Shown: positions 19,287 to 28,141 of the stretch, piece after piece
Numbering within the stretch: the stretch's first letter is position 1
Layout of the letters: every line of letters begins with the position of its first letter
NCBI RefSeq assembly: GCF_039543245.1
Contig: NZ_BAABJJ010000012.1
Coordinates: 62,001-126,000, forward strand
Reading direction: 5' to 3'
DNA length: 64,000 nucleotides
Source of the DNA: Algibacter_G agarivorans
GTDB taxonomy: Bacteria; Bacteroidota; Bacteroidia; Flavobacteriales; Flavobacteriaceae
Notes under the pieces: model-generated
What the model was told of the DNA's origin: nothing
Databases searched by the model: none
What the model saw: the letters and a program-made list of their open reading frames with translations, nothing else
Position numbers and translations under genes: made by a program

Positions 19287-19559
19287 TTAAAAATCTTGCT
19301 TTTGATTAAGAAACCGATACACCAATACGCCATATGGTTTGATAACGTAGTGAATGGAGTAATGAAATTTTTCCAACGGAATAATACGAATACTTTTATA
19401 CCGAATTTGAAACGCTTCAGGATATTCAACTATCAGCTTTAACTGTCTATCAACGTCAACCCAAAATTCCTCTTCTTTATTTTTAAATGCTGAAAAGCAT
19501 TTCGCTTTATGAAATTCAATTTTGGCTTCTTCAGTAAATTCAATGCGTTTACCTGCCAT
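19287..19559 (-). CDS. RelE/ParE-type toxin
   Basis: This 90-residue protein has the ParE/RelE fold pattern: an N-terminal strand and helix (IEFTEEAKIEFHKAK), a central helical hairpin (EEEFWVDVDRQLKLIVEYP) and C-terminal strands with KFHYSIHYVI and VLVYRFLNQ. Its start overlaps the antitoxin stop by 11 bp, giving translational coupling. It could act as a gyrase poison (ParE) or ribosome-dependent RNase (RelE); the sequence does not decide this. The gene is intact, so the module may be active. Confidence 0.85.
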   Translation of the reverse strand: MAGKRIEFTEEAKIEFHKAKCFSAFKNKEEEFWVDVDRQLKLIVEYPEAFQIRYKSIRIIPLEKFHYSIHYVIKPYGVLVYRFLNQKQDF

Positions 19560-19794
19560 ATTGCGCTTTAATATCTTCCCAAGAATGATATTTTAAAGTA
19601 CCTTTCTCGTCTCTTTCTAACATATTATCCATCATGGCTTTATATTCTTCAGAAGGTTCGCTATATCTCAAAGCAGCATCTTCCAAAGTATATTCAATAT
19701 AATTTTTTAACGAACGTTTTTGAAGTTTTGCTTGTTTTTCGAGAATTGCAATAGCTTTATCATCTAGCTCTATAAGTTTTTTTGTTTTGCTCAT
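19549..19794 (-). CDS. Antitoxin of the RelE/ParE-type module
   Basis: This 81-residue protein begins with a likely ribbon-helix-helix segment (KLIELDDKAIAILEKQAKLQ, RSLKNYIEYTLED) and ends with an acidic and aromatic toxin-binding tail (GTLKYHSWEDIKAQYGR). It precedes the toxin and overlaps it by 11 bp, the usual type II arrangement. An 11-bp perfect inverted repeat covering the -7 element lies directly upstream and is the likely binding site for autorepression. Confidence 0.85.
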   Translation of the reverse strand: MSKTKKLIELDDKAIAILEKQAKLQKRSLKNYIEYTLEDAALRYSEPSEEYKAMMDNMLERDEKGTLKYHSWEDIKAQYGR

Positions 19795-19826
19795 TGTATA
19801 TATTTTTTATATATCAAATATATACA
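19795..19826 (-). promoter_or_regulatory. Toxin-antitoxin operator and promoter
   Basis: A perfect 11-bp inverted repeat, TGTATATATTT (19795-19805) and AAATATATACA (19816-19826), has a 10-bp spacer. A minus-strand -7 element TATATTTG (19822 down to 19815) lies inside one arm. The antitoxin ATG is at 19794, so the leader would be only about 14 nt. Binding of the antitoxin here would block transcription of the toxin-antitoxin genes and possibly of the genes downstream. Confidence 0.7.
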
Positions 19827-19948
19827 TTATATATTACTTATTGGCTTTTTAAAATAGTTTTTCCATGATTTGGATTGACCCATGCAGCGTTAAAAATTAA
19901 AAATCAATAAACTACACACTCCTTAATCCCTTCTTATTAAAAGGAAAA

Positions 19949-21160
19949 CTATTTTGAAATATTCCGAGCAACAATATAAGCTCCAGTCCAAGCATTTTGG
20001 AAATTAAACCCTCCGGTAACGGCATCAATATTTAAAACCTCGCCAGCTAAATACAAGTTTTCGCAACGCTTACTTTCAAATGTTTTAAAATTGATCTCTT
20101 TTAGGTTAACACCTCCAGCAGTAACAAACTCCTCCTTAAATGTGCTTTTTCCATCCACATTAAAAATAGCTCCTGTAAGTTGATTTGCTAAATCTTCCAA
20201 TTGCGATTTATTTAGATCCGCCCAACGTGTTTCAGCGTTCATATTTGATGCCAACACCAATTTATGCCATAACCGTTTTGGCAAATCGAATTGCGTGGAT
20301 TTGAATACCGTTTTTTTTGCTAAATCTTGTTTCAATGTCTTTAAAACATCCAAACAAACTTCAAAAGTTTGCTTTATAAAATTGACTTCTATTTTAAATT
20401 TATAATCTTTTTCTGCTAATTCTAAAGCGCCAAAAGCAGACAATTTCAATATGGATGGAGCGCTCATACCCCAATGGGTTATTAGCAAAGGGCCTTCGCT
20501 CCATAAATCTGTATTTACAACTTTAACTTCAACATCCAAAGCTACCACTCCGGGAATATCTTGTATGCGTTGATCTTTTATATTAAATGTAAAAAGTGAT
20601 GGTACCGGTTGTGAAATTGTATGCCCTAAATTTTCTAAAAGTTTCCAAATCTTAGGATTACTTCCCGTTGCGACCACTGTTTTTTTAGATGAAAACTCAC
20701 CTTGCGATGTTTGAATATGAAATAGCTTACCATGTTTTTCAATTGATTTTACCGAATGATTATATAACTCCTCAACATGATGCTTTTCTGCTTCATTCAA
20801 AAAACAATCTATAATAGTTTGTGATGAATTGGAAACAGGGAACATTCTACCATCTTCCTCAATCTTTAATGCGACCCCACGTTTTTCAAACCATTCAATC
20901 GTATCGCCAGTCATAAATTGATGAAACGGCCCTAACAATTCCTTTTCGCCACGCGGATAATTCTGTACTAATTCTTGTGGAATAAACTCGGCATGAGTTA
21001 CATTACAACGGCCACCACCAGACACTTTAACTTTGGCCAATCCTACTTTGGTACGCTCTAAAATGGCTACTTTTAAATTTGGATTCTGTTCAGCAATATT
21101 TATGGCTGCAAAAAAACCTGCTGCTCCGCCGCCAATAATAATCACATCTTTTTCAATCAT
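19949..21160 (-). CDS. BaiN/YhiN (HI0933-like) family FAD-dependent oxidoreductase
   Basis: This 403-residue flavoprotein starts with a Rossmann motif, VIIIGGGAAGFFAAINIAE, and carries the family signature VSGGGRCNVTHAEF. The C-terminal FAD motif is LYLAGEVLNIDAVTGGFNF. The HI0933/YhiN family is broadly conserved but its physiological substrate is not established. Its ATG overlaps the upstream glycerophosphodiesterase stop (ATGA), so it is translated from the TesB-GDPD-flavoprotein operon. Confidence 0.9.
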   Translation of the reverse strand: MIEKDVIIIGGGAAGFFAAINIAEQNPNLKVAILERTKVGLAKVKVSGGGRCNVTHAEFIPQELVQNYPRGEKELLGPFHQFMTGDTIEWFEKRGVALKIEEDGRMFPVSNSSQTIIDCFLNEAEKHHVEELYNHSVKSIEKHGKLFHIQTSQGEFSSKKTVVATGSNPKIWKLLENLGHTISQPVPSLFTFNIKDQRIQDIPGVVALDVEVKVVNTDLWSEGPLLITHWGMSAPSILKLSAFGALELAEKDYKFKIEVNFIKQTFEVCLDVLKTLKQDLAKKTVFKSTQFDLPKRLWHKLVLASNMNAETRWADLNKSQLEDLANQLTGAIFNVDGKSTFKEEFVTAGGVNLKEINFKTFESKRCENLYLAGEVLNIDAVTGGFNFQNAWTGAYIVARNISK

Positions 21161-21843
21161 ATTCTATCTGGGTAATCAGATATTATAGCATCTACGCCAT
21201 AAGCTTTAACACGATCTAAAGGCTTCAAATTATTTACGGTATAAGCGACTACTTTAAAGTTTTTCTGTAATTCTTGAACATTCTCTTCGGTTAACATAGT
21301 GAAATCAGCATGAATTGAACCGGCATTTACTGTTTTAGCAAAAGCAACTGCTTTATCCAAATCTGTATCTGTAATTACACCTAATGGAATTTTATCATTG
21401 ATCTTAAAAACAGTTTCAAGTAAACTTGATTGAAAACTAGACACAATAAAATTTTGATATTCCCAACCTTTCTTTTCAACATAAAAATCAATTAACCTAC
21501 AAGCTTCTTTAGCTGTATTTTGTCCTTTCAATTCTATATTAACCAAACACTTTTTGTCAATTAAAAGCAAAACCTGAGCTAATGTTGGAATTTCATAACG
21601 CCCTTTTACTTTAAGCCTTTTCAACTCTTTAAGGGTGTGGTTAGAAACCTCACCAGAGCCATCAGTTAATCTATTTAAAGTTAAGTCATGAAAGACAACT
21701 AACTCTCCCGACGCACATAAATGCACATCAATTTCGATGCCATCAACACCTAATTCCAAAGCCCTCTTAATAGATTCTAACGTGTTTTCCGTAACATGTC
21801 CTTTTGCACCTCGGTGCCCTATTTTAAGAATTTTACTATTCAT
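21157..21843 (-). CDS. Glycerophosphodiester phosphodiesterase
   Basis: This 228-residue GDPD TIM-barrel enzyme has the catalytic and metal motifs GHRGAKGHVTENTL (His and Glu) and DGIEIDVHLCASGELVVFHD (Glu, Asp and His). It hydrolyses glycerophosphodiesters to glycerol-3-phosphate and an alcohol. It has no signal peptide, so it should be cytoplasmic. It overlaps TesB by 8 bp upstream and the flavoprotein by 4 bp downstream. Confidence 0.93.
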   Translation of the reverse strand: MNSKILKIGHRGAKGHVTENTLESIKRALELGVDGIEIDVHLCASGELVVFHDLTLNRLTDGSGEVSNHTLKELKRLKVKGRYEIPTLAQVLLLIDKKCLVNIELKGQNTAKEACRLIDFYVEKKGWEYQNFIVSSFQSSLLETVFKINDKIPLGVITDTDLDKAVAFAKTVNAGSIHADFTMLTEENVQELQKNFKVVAYTVNNLKPLDRVKAYGVDAIISDYPDRI

Positions 21844-22711
21844 TTTTTTTATTTTTAGGTCGCATTAACCCTTCTTGAGTTACAGATGCTATTAATTTTC
21901 CGTCTCTTGTAAAAATATTTCCTCTTGCAAATCCTCTTGCACCATACATATTAGGAGATTCTATAGAAAATAGTAACCAATCACTAAAATCAAAATCTCT
22001 AAAATACCACATGGAGTGGTCTAAACTTGCCGTTTGCATGTTTCCCCAATGCGCTTTACTTGCATGTGGCTTAAGCGCAGAAACCAAAATGTTATAATCG
22101 GAAACATACGTTAAAATTTGTTGTTTAGTTGACAAATCTAAATTCCCGACATCACCCTTTAATTTAAACCATACATCATAAAAAGGTGGTAAATCTTTCT
22201 TTTCCAAAGGATTCACAAACTCGGTTGGTTTAAACTCAATAGGGCGTTCTATTTCAAAAAAGGCTTTAAGGCTTCTTGGTAAAAAATCACCATATTGTTT
22301 GAGCATATCCGTCCAGCTTAATAATGTTTCGGGTTGGCTTAAACCGGATTTCATAGCTATTTGATGATCGTAACCCGATTCTCGTTTATGAAATGAAGCC
22401 GACAGTATAAATATAGTTATTTCTTTTTGGTGCGCCGTAACTCTACGCACAGAAAAACTCCCACCATCTCTAACTATACTCACATTATAAGTAATTGGGC
22501 ATTCCAAATCTCCAGCTTCTAAAAAATATGAATGCATGGAGTGCAACACCCTATTATTAGTAATGGTCCTGCTGACAGCGTTTATTGCTTGTGCCAAAAC
22601 TTGACCACCAAAAACTACTGGGCTCCCAACAGTTTTACTAACACCGTTAAACTCATTATCGTTTATTTGTTCTAAAACTAAAAGATTTAATAAGTCGTTA
22701 ACTGTAGTCAT
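21836..22711 (-). CDS. Acyl-CoA thioesterase II (TesB-like)
   Basis: This 291-residue protein has the double hotdog fold of TesB: an N-terminal hotdog with GGQVLAQAINAVSRT and HSMHSYFLEAGD, and a C-terminal hotdog with SLDHSMWYFRDFDFSDWLLF and GLMRPKN at its end. It should hydrolyse medium- or long-chain acyl-CoA thioesters in the cytoplasm. It is the first gene of a three-gene minus-strand operon with the GDPD and flavoprotein genes. Confidence 0.92.
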   Translation of the reverse strand: MTTVNDLLNLLVLEQINDNEFNGVSKTVGSPVVFGGQVLAQAINAVSRTITNNRVLHSMHSYFLEAGDLECPITYNVSIVRDGGSFSVRRVTAHQKEITIFILSASFHKRESGYDHQIAMKSGLSQPETLLSWTDMLKQYGDFLPRSLKAFFEIERPIEFKPTEFVNPLEKKDLPPFYDVWFKLKGDVGNLDLSTKQQILTYVSDYNILVSALKPHASKAHWGNMQTASLDHSMWYFRDFDFSDWLLFSIESPNMYGARGFARGNIFTRDGKLIASVTQEGLMRPKNKKNE

Positions 22712-22796
22712 GAATTTTTAAAATGCTTTGTTTATCAATAAATTTTAATATCAATAATTCTGTGTAAATTTAACACTATAAATCATGACTGCCTAA

Positions 22797-23639
22797 ATGA
22801 ATAAACTTCTTGTCTCTTTTTTTTTAATTGCCTCTAGTTGCGACACTGGAAATTTAACCGTTATAACAGATGTCCCCAAAGCTTTAAATGAAGTTTCTGG
22901 AACTGAAACCCTACCAAATTCAGATTTAATTTGGATGCTGAATGATGGTGGAAACTCAGCAAAAATATACGGTTTAAATGAAAAAGGAAAAATTAAGAAA
23001 GAATTAAAAATCAATGCAAAAAATAACGATTGGGAGGATTTAGCATCCGATGAAAAAGGAAACTTATACATTGGAGACTTTGGAAACAACTTGAATAAAA
23101 GAAAAAACTTGGCCATTTTAAAAGTCAATCGTGAAGCTCTTAATAGTTCTAAAAAAGTTAACGTTGAGCGTATTTCATTTCGTTATTCAAACCAGAACAA
23201 GTTTCCTCCAAAAAGGAAAAGTAAGTATTTTGATTGCGAAGCATTTTTCCATTTTAATGATAGTTTATACTTGTTTACTAAAAGTCGGGTAAAATATGAT
23301 TTTGGTAAAACGTATTTATATAAAATCCCAGCAAAACAAGGTCATCATATTGCCGAGCTTATAAGTTCGTTTAGTTCGTGTAATGATTTGTTATGTTGGG
23401 CAACTTCCGCAGATATTAGTGCCAATGGAAAACAAGTAGCACTGCTTACACAAAAATCTGTTTTGGTTTTTTCAAATTTCTCTTCTGATGACTTCTTTAA
23501 AGGAACCGTAAAGTCTTATGATTTTAATTTTGAATCACAAAAAGAAGGCGTCTGTTTTAAAGACAATAAAACGTTATATATTACTGATGAAAAAGCACAT
23601 GGTCATGGTGGTAATTTATATGAATTAAAGTTAGAATGA
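22797..23639 (+). CDS. Predicted lipoprotein, beta-propeller-like, function unknown
   Basis: This 280-residue protein begins with a lipoprotein signal, SFFLIASSC, with the lipidated Cys at residue 15. The rest has repeated beta-strand blades such as LNDGGNSAKIYGLNEKGKI, DEKGNLYIGDFGNN and FKDNKTLYITDEK, which suggest a propeller or NHL/SdiA-regulated-like fold. I do not recognise a characterised family. It stands alone on the plus strand, divergent from TesB and convergent with the aldo/keto reductase gene. Confidence 0.75.
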   Translation: MNKLLVSFFLIASSCDTGNLTVITDVPKALNEVSGTETLPNSDLIWMLNDGGNSAKIYGLNEKGKIKKELKINAKNNDWEDLASDEKGNLYIGDFGNNLNKRKNLAILKVNREALNSSKKVNVERISFRYSNQNKFPPKRKSKYFDCEAFFHFNDSLYLFTKSRVKYDFGKTYLYKIPAKQGHHIAELISSFSSCNDLLCWATSADISANGKQVALLTQKSVLVFSNFSSDDFFKGTVKSYDFNFESQKEGVCFKDNKTLYITDEKAHGHGGNLYELKLE

Positions 23640-23701
23640 TAATACCCAAAATCCGTTTCTAAATGAGTGTAAAAATAATTTTAGAACATGACCAATAATA
23701 T

Positions 23702-24664
23702 TTAATTCCAACTCAATAAGCTACGTTCCTTCCAATATGATTCGGCCGGCACTTTCAAAGTCTTTAAAAAATACAGCTCCTGTTCTGTAAGCTTAAAAGT
23801 TAAAGCTTTTAAGTTTTGTTGTAGTTGACTTATATTTGAAGCACCACTCAACACATAAGTTGGCTGAAAACTATCCATTACAAAGCGCAAAGCAACAGCG
23901 TCTATTCCTACATGATATTTCTCAGATAATTGCTGCATTTTTTTATAAGACGCTTGATTATGATGAAATTTTTCATTTTGAAAAACACGTCCGTTGGCTA
24001 AAGCTTCTTTTACAATAACTTTTTTACCATGTTGAAGCGCATCATTTAATACTGAAAAAGTAGATTGCTCAAATATATTATAAGTGACCTGGTAACTATC
24101 AAACAATAACTCTCCTTGAACTTTAACCCTTAACCCTTCAGCAATAACCTCTTTTTGGTTGGCGCCACTTGTAGTAATACCTATTTGCAACCCAGTTTCT
24201 TTTTTAATGTTATAAAGTTGATTTAGAACCGCTTCATTATCTAAAATACCACTTTCAAAAGTTGCAGAATGTACCTGATAGTATTTTAACTTTGAAAGCA
24301 TTTTTTTTGACACCTGCCACTGCTCCAACAACTTTTCTATGGAATGTTCTTTAACCTCATGCTGTCCGTTATAACCAAGTTCCCAATTAGCCACATAGGT
24401 ATAGCCCCATTTTGTACCTAAAACAACATCTGGATGCTTATTTGTAGCGTTCCATGCCTCTAAAAAAGCTTCGCCTTTACCATAAGATGGTGCCGTATCA
24501 AAATAACGCACACCTAATCTATAGGCTTCATCCAATACAGCAAACGCATTGTTTTTAAAAGCTTCTTCAGATTTATCTATTGCGTTATCTTCTCTTATGT
24601 TAATGTATTCCGGTCTGCCTAAAGCGGCCAGTCCTAATCCTATTTTTGTTGTTTTCATACTCAT
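23702..24664 (-). CDS. Aldo/keto reductase
   Basis: This 320-residue TIM-barrel oxidoreductase has the family tetrad: Asp in RYFDTAPSYG with the Tyr following, Lys in LGTKWGY, and His in YYQVHSAT. An NADPH-binding C-terminal pattern (SGASNISQLQQNL) is present. It should reduce a carbonyl to an alcohol with NADPH; the substrate is not predictable. Starts at 24664 (MSMKTT) and 24658 (MKTT) are both possible. It follows the msr/selO operon by about 60 bp on the same strand and may be co-transcribed. Confidence 0.92.
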   Translation of the reverse strand: MSMKTTKIGLGLAALGRPEYINIREDNAIDKSEEAFKNNAFAVLDEAYRLGVRYFDTAPSYGKGEAFLEAWNATNKHPDVVLGTKWGYTYVANWELGYNGQHEVKEHSIEKLLEQWQVSKKMLSKLKYYQVHSATFESGILDNEAVLNQLYNIKKETGLQIGITTSGANQKEVIAEGLRVKVQGELLFDSYQVTYNIFEQSTFSVLNDALQHGKKVIVKEALANGRVFQNEKFHHNQASYKKMQQLSEKYHVGIDAVALRFVMDSFQPTYVLSGASNISQLQQNLKALTFKLTEQELYFLKTLKVPAESYWKERSLLSWN

Positions 24665-24724
24665 GATTATGGTTGTATTTTACTTGGTGGCAACTCCAAA
24701 TACGCTTGTAATTTGTGCCCTTTT

Positions 24725-25267
24725 TTATTTTGAATATTCAGTTTGGTACTTTGCATGTTTTAAATGTTTTAATTTATCAAGATTCGCGTAAGCTGAAAAT
24801 TGATTTAATAACAGTTTAAGCTTTGGATTTATAAAGCTTTCACAGAATGGTTTCTCTGGGTTATCATAATAGTAATCAGTAATTTCTTGCCTGGAGGCTT
24901 TAAATGTTTTAAACGGAAATACTCGGGTTATCAATTCGTTATTAAACGTTTTATGAAAGGTGTCTATAATATACTCTGCTTCCTGTTTTTGAGTTTCTGA
25001 AAACACGTAAACTGCAGAACGGTATTTGATTCGCATGGCATGATTTGATGTACTTTTATGCGTATGTAAATGCACCTCAACTAATGTTTTTAGGGATATA
25101 TCTTCCGAATTAAAATGAACAATCACAGCTTCTGAAAATGAACTATGCTCATGAGTTGAAGCCACAAAACCTTGTTCTACCTTTGTAACGCCAATTAAAG
25201 ATTGAAATACCGCTTCTGTACACCAATGACATCCGCCTCCTAATGCTATTTTTTGCAACATCTCCAT
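24725..25267 (-). CDS. Divergent MsrA-like peptide methionine sulfoxide reductase
   Basis: This 180-residue MsrA-family protein keeps the catalytic Cys13 in GGGCHWCTEAVF, but the usual GCFWC is GCHWC. The following GYSGG-type loop is GFVAST, and the HDPTTLNRQG segment is replaced by HTHKSTSNHAMR. YRSAVYVFSETQKQEA and the C-terminal YYYDN segment are conserved. The start overlaps the selO stop by 1 bp (TAATG). A canonical msrA lies in the same operon at 27602-28141, so this is a second, altered copy that may act on a different substrate. Confidence 0.85.
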   Translation of the reverse strand: MEMLQKIALGGGCHWCTEAVFQSLIGVTKVEQGFVASTHEHSSFSEAVIVHFNSEDISLKTLVEVHLHTHKSTSNHAMRIKYRSAVYVFSETQKQEAEYIIDTFHKTFNNELITRVFPFKTFKASRQEITDYYYDNPEKPFCESFINPKLKLLLNQFSAYANLDKLKHLKHAKYQTEYSK

Positions 25268-26832
25268 TACGAACTACATGACAACATGGAACACCCCACT
25301 TTATTCCTTGCCCACTCAGGACGCTTTGAAAACCATTTTTGGTGTTCGGATTGCTCGCTATAAGGTTGTTTTAAAAGTAAAAACAATTCATCTATTAATT
25401 TATAATTGCCCTTATCGGCAGCATCAATCGCTAATTGTGCCATATAATTTCGTAATACGTATTTAGGATTTACCGTATTCATTTTCTCTTTTCTTTCTTC
25501 ATCTGAAAAAGGCTCTTGTTCCAATCTTGTTGCATAACGCTGAAACCAGTCGTTCCATTTTTCTTCGATTGCACCCGAAACTTCTTTAGGCATATAAAAC
25601 GAATCTTCAACCGCTTTCAATCCATTAAAAGGTTCATCTTTTTTGAAATCACTTAAATTTCTAAAAAAAATGGTCATATCAGTTTCTGTTACATGTAGCT
25701 GCTCTTCTAAATCTTGAACGAGAAATTTATCCCCATCTACTTCTGTTCGCAAACCTAACTTGGAACGCATCATACTTAATGACGCTATATCAAAATTGGT
25801 TTTATAAGCTTCTAAAACACCTTCTAAAGCAGGAACATCTTCAATTAATGGATATAAGGCATTGGCTAATTGCATTAAATTCCACAAACCAATATTAGGC
25901 TGATTTCCGTAACGATAACGTTTATGTTGCTTATCGGTTGTATTTGGTGTCCAACCATAATCAAATCCTTCAAGCCAACCATAAGGCCCATAATCTATGG
26001 TTAAACCTAAAATGGACATATTATCCGTATTCATAACACCATGCACAAAACCAACACGTTGCCAATGGACAATCATATCTAAAGTTAGTTCTGAAACTTC
26101 TTTAAAAAACTCTAAATATGTTTCTGGAGTAATTATGTTTCCTAAATGTGAAAAATGCTGTTTTATAGTGAAATCTACCAACGTTTTTAAGGTCTCATTA
26201 TCTTGTCTTGCTGCAAAAATCTGATAACTTCCAAAACGCAAAAAACTAGGAGACACTCGTGCTACAACAGCTCCTTTTTCATAGGCTGAATTACCATTAT
26301 ACAGTACATCACGCAATACTTTGTTGCCAGACAACGCTAATGATAATGCACGTGTTGTTGGCACACCTAAATGATACATGGCTTCACTACATAAATATTC
26401 ACGAATGGACGAACGCAATACCGCTAAACCATCTGCAGTTCGAGAGTATGGCGTTTCTCCAGCACCTTTTAATTGCAATATCCAAGGTTGAGAATTATGT
26501 TCTACTTCGAATAAATTAATGGCACGGCCATCACCTAATTGCCCTGCCCAATTCCCAAATTGATGCCCACCATAACACATGGCGTAAGGCTTAGTATTTG
26601 GTAATACTTGATTTCCGGTAAACACCTTTAAAAAAGTTTCACTTTTACTATCTGCCTCCGTTAAACCTAAGTTTTGAAGCATCTCTGGAGAAACGTGCAA
26701 TAACTCTGGGTTTGCCGTTTTTTTGGGTGTTACATAAGAAAAGCAACTGTTTTTAACCTGTCTTCTTGTATTTTCCAGACTTGGGTCTGCTGGCAATGCT
26801 ACATTAAATTTATCTTTTATGTTTAATTTCAT
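25267..26832 (-). CDS. selO: SelO/YdiU family protein adenylyltransferase
   Basis: This 521-residue pseudokinase-fold protein has SelO hallmarks: YGGHQFGNWAGQLGDGRA, LQLKGAGETPYSRTADG, SIREYLCSEAM, the catalytic-loop HGVMNTDNMSILG and metal-binding TIDYGPYG, plus a Cys-rich C-terminus (GCSMLSCSS). The family transfers AMP from ATP to Ser/Thr/Tyr residues of redox proteins, glutaredoxin among them in E. coli. It carries no selenocysteine codon; the C-terminal Cys residues fit the redox switch known for the family. A glutaredoxin-like gene ends 2 bp upstream and a divergent msrA follows with a 1-bp overlap. Confidence 0.95.
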   Translation of the reverse strand: MKLNIKDKFNVALPADPSLENTRRQVKNSCFSYVTPKKTANPELLHVSPEMLQNLGLTEADSKSETFLKVFTGNQVLPNTKPYAMCYGGHQFGNWAGQLGDGRAINLFEVEHNSQPWILQLKGAGETPYSRTADGLAVLRSSIREYLCSEAMYHLGVPTTRALSLALSGNKVLRDVLYNGNSAYEKGAVVARVSPSFLRFGSYQIFAARQDNETLKTLVDFTIKQHFSHLGNIITPETYLEFFKEVSELTLDMIVHWQRVGFVHGVMNTDNMSILGLTIDYGPYGWLEGFDYGWTPNTTDKQHKRYRYGNQPNIGLWNLMQLANALYPLIEDVPALEGVLEAYKTNFDIASLSMMRSKLGLRTEVDGDKFLVQDLEEQLHVTETDMTIFFRNLSDFKKDEPFNGLKAVEDSFYMPKEVSGAIEEKWNDWFQRYATRLEQEPFSDEERKEKMNTVNPKYVLRNYMAQLAIDAADKGNYKLIDELFLLLKQPYSEQSEHQKWFSKRPEWARNKVGCSMLSCSS

Positions 26833-26834
26833 AC

Positions 26835-27077
26835 TTATCTTTCAATCCATTTCTTTAAATCTTTGTCCGACGGATTTCGCAACTTCTTTTTCCCAATGGT
26901 AATCGTTGGAAAATTAAGCTTTCTGTTTTCGTAGAGACTTCTTAATGCGTAAGCACTGTCATTATTTGCTTCAACGTCAAGAAATGCATATTTCAAATTC
27001 AAATCTGTTAAATATTTTTTATAGTATTGTGTTTTATGGCACTTTTCGGTGCCATAAAGTTTAATTTCTACTTTCAA
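26835..27077 (-). CDS. Glutaredoxin-like protein, monothiol
   Basis: This 80-residue protein has the glutaredoxin fold order: VEIKLYG, redox motif CHKT (Cys13), helix, FLDVEANND, a cis-Pro loop NFPTITIG and GKKKLRNPSDKDLKKWI. Only the first Cys of the CxxC is present, so it is a monothiol type. The only in-frame start is TTG at 27077, 3 bp after the stop of the thioredoxin-like gene; no ATG lies close enough. It directly precedes selO, whose known substrates include glutaredoxin, so a modification pair is plausible. Confidence 0.75.
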   Translation of the reverse strand: MKVEIKLYGTEKCHKTQYYKKYLTDLNLKYAFLDVEANNDSAYALRSLYENRKLNFPTITIGKKKLRNPSDKDLKKWIER

Positions 27078-27080
27078 AAT

Positions 27081-27602
27081 TTACATCGTTTTGAGCAACT
27101 CAATGGCCGCATCCGGATTTAAATGAAAGTCTGAAAACACCACATTGTCATGTTTATCTATAAACAAAAACCAAGGCGTCCCTCCTGTTTGATAATTGGT
27201 CATGATATTGGATATAGATTTCCCATCATTACCCGCATCATGCCCAAATGGTATATGCAAATCATATTGTTTTTGGGTTGCTACCATTTTCTCGTAAGTA
27301 TTGGAATCATGTCCTTCAAAAACTGTTTGAATGGCTAAAAAGGCAACATTATTATTACCTTTTAAAGCATTAACCATTTTCTTTAAATCTGGTAATCCTT
27401 TACTATGGCATCCTGGACACCAACTTTGAAAACAATACACGACTTTAAACTTACCTTTAAAATCTGAAAGCTTAATAGCTTCTGTTTTGTTTCCTTCAGT
27501 ATCAACCCACTGATTAACATCAAATTCTGGCGCTTTAAATACTTGTTTATGTTCTAATTGATTAGACATATAATTATCCCTTTCTTTAAATTTAATTTTC
27601 AT
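27081..27602 (-). CDS. Thioredoxin-like (TlpA/peroxiredoxin-type) protein
   Basis: This 173-residue thioredoxin-fold protein has the redox motif WCPGC (Cys62 and Cys65) after VVYCFQS, and a cis-Pro loop TGGTPWFLFI. There is no signal peptide, so it should act in the cytoplasm, perhaps supplying electrons to the Msr enzymes. The ATG at 27602 overlaps the msrA stop (TAATG), which supports that start. An internal ATG at 27569 (MSNQLEH) is a good alternative. Confidence 0.82.
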   Translation of the reverse strand: MKIKFKERDNYMSNQLEHKQVFKAPEFDVNQWVDTEGNKTEAIKLSDFKGKFKVVYCFQSWCPGCHSKGLPDLKKMVNALKGNNNVAFLAIQTVFEGHDSNTYEKMVATQKQYDLHIPFGHDAGNDGKSISNIMTNYQTGGTPWFLFIDKHDNVVFSDFHLNPDAAIELLKTM

Positions 27603-28141
27603 TATTTTAATTTATCAGCATGAAGCTTACGCAGCTTTGCCAACTTTGGTGTAATTACAAAACTGCAATACCCTTGCGTTTGATTATTTCTATAATAATC
27701 TTGATGTTCTTTTTCAGCTTCATAAAAAACATCTAAAGGGCTTATTTCAGTTACTACAGCGTTTTCATAATACCGAGAAACTTCTTTAACCACAAGGTCT
27801 GCAATTTCTTTTTGAGCATCATCGTGATAATAAATAACCGAACGATATTGGGTTCCTTTATCGCCACCTTGTCTATTTAAAGTTGTTGGGTCATGAGTGG
27901 TCATGAAAATAACTAAAATATCTTCATAAGAAATAATGTTTGAATCAAAAGTGACCTGTATTACTTCGGCGTGCCCTGTTAAACCAGAACAAATTTCTCT
28001 ATAAGTTGGATACCCAGGAACGTTTCCTCCTGAATATCCAGACACCACCTTTTCAACACCTTTTACTTCTTGAAATACGGCTTCCGTACACCAAAAACAG
28101 CCACCACCAAATGTGGCTAATTGTAGATTTTTATTGTTCAT
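27602..28141 (-). CDS. msrA: Peptide-methionine (S)-S-oxide reductase MsrA
   Basis: This 179-residue canonical MsrA has the catalytic motif GGGCFWCTEAVF (Cys15, with Cys18), SGYSGGNVPGYPTY, HDPTTLNRQGGD, YRSVIYYHDD and the C-terminal YCSFVITPK. It reduces the S-epimer of methionine sulfoxide in proteins. It overlaps msrB by 11 bp upstream and the thioredoxin-like gene by 1 bp downstream, so the operon is translationally coupled. Confidence 0.97.
   Translation of the reverse strand: MNNKNLQLATFGGGCFWCTEAVFQEVKGVEKVVSGYSGGNVPGYPTYREICSGLTGHAEVIQVTFDSNIISYEDILVIFMTTHDPTTLNRQGGDKGTQYRSVIYYHDDAQKEIADLVVKEVSRYYENAVVTEISPLDVFYEAEKEHQDYYRNNQTQGYCSFVITPKLAKLRKLHADKLK

Noticed and set aside
25267..26832. 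SelO as a selenoprotein
   Set aside because: The C-terminus is Cys-coded (GCSMLSCSS) with no in-frame TGA.
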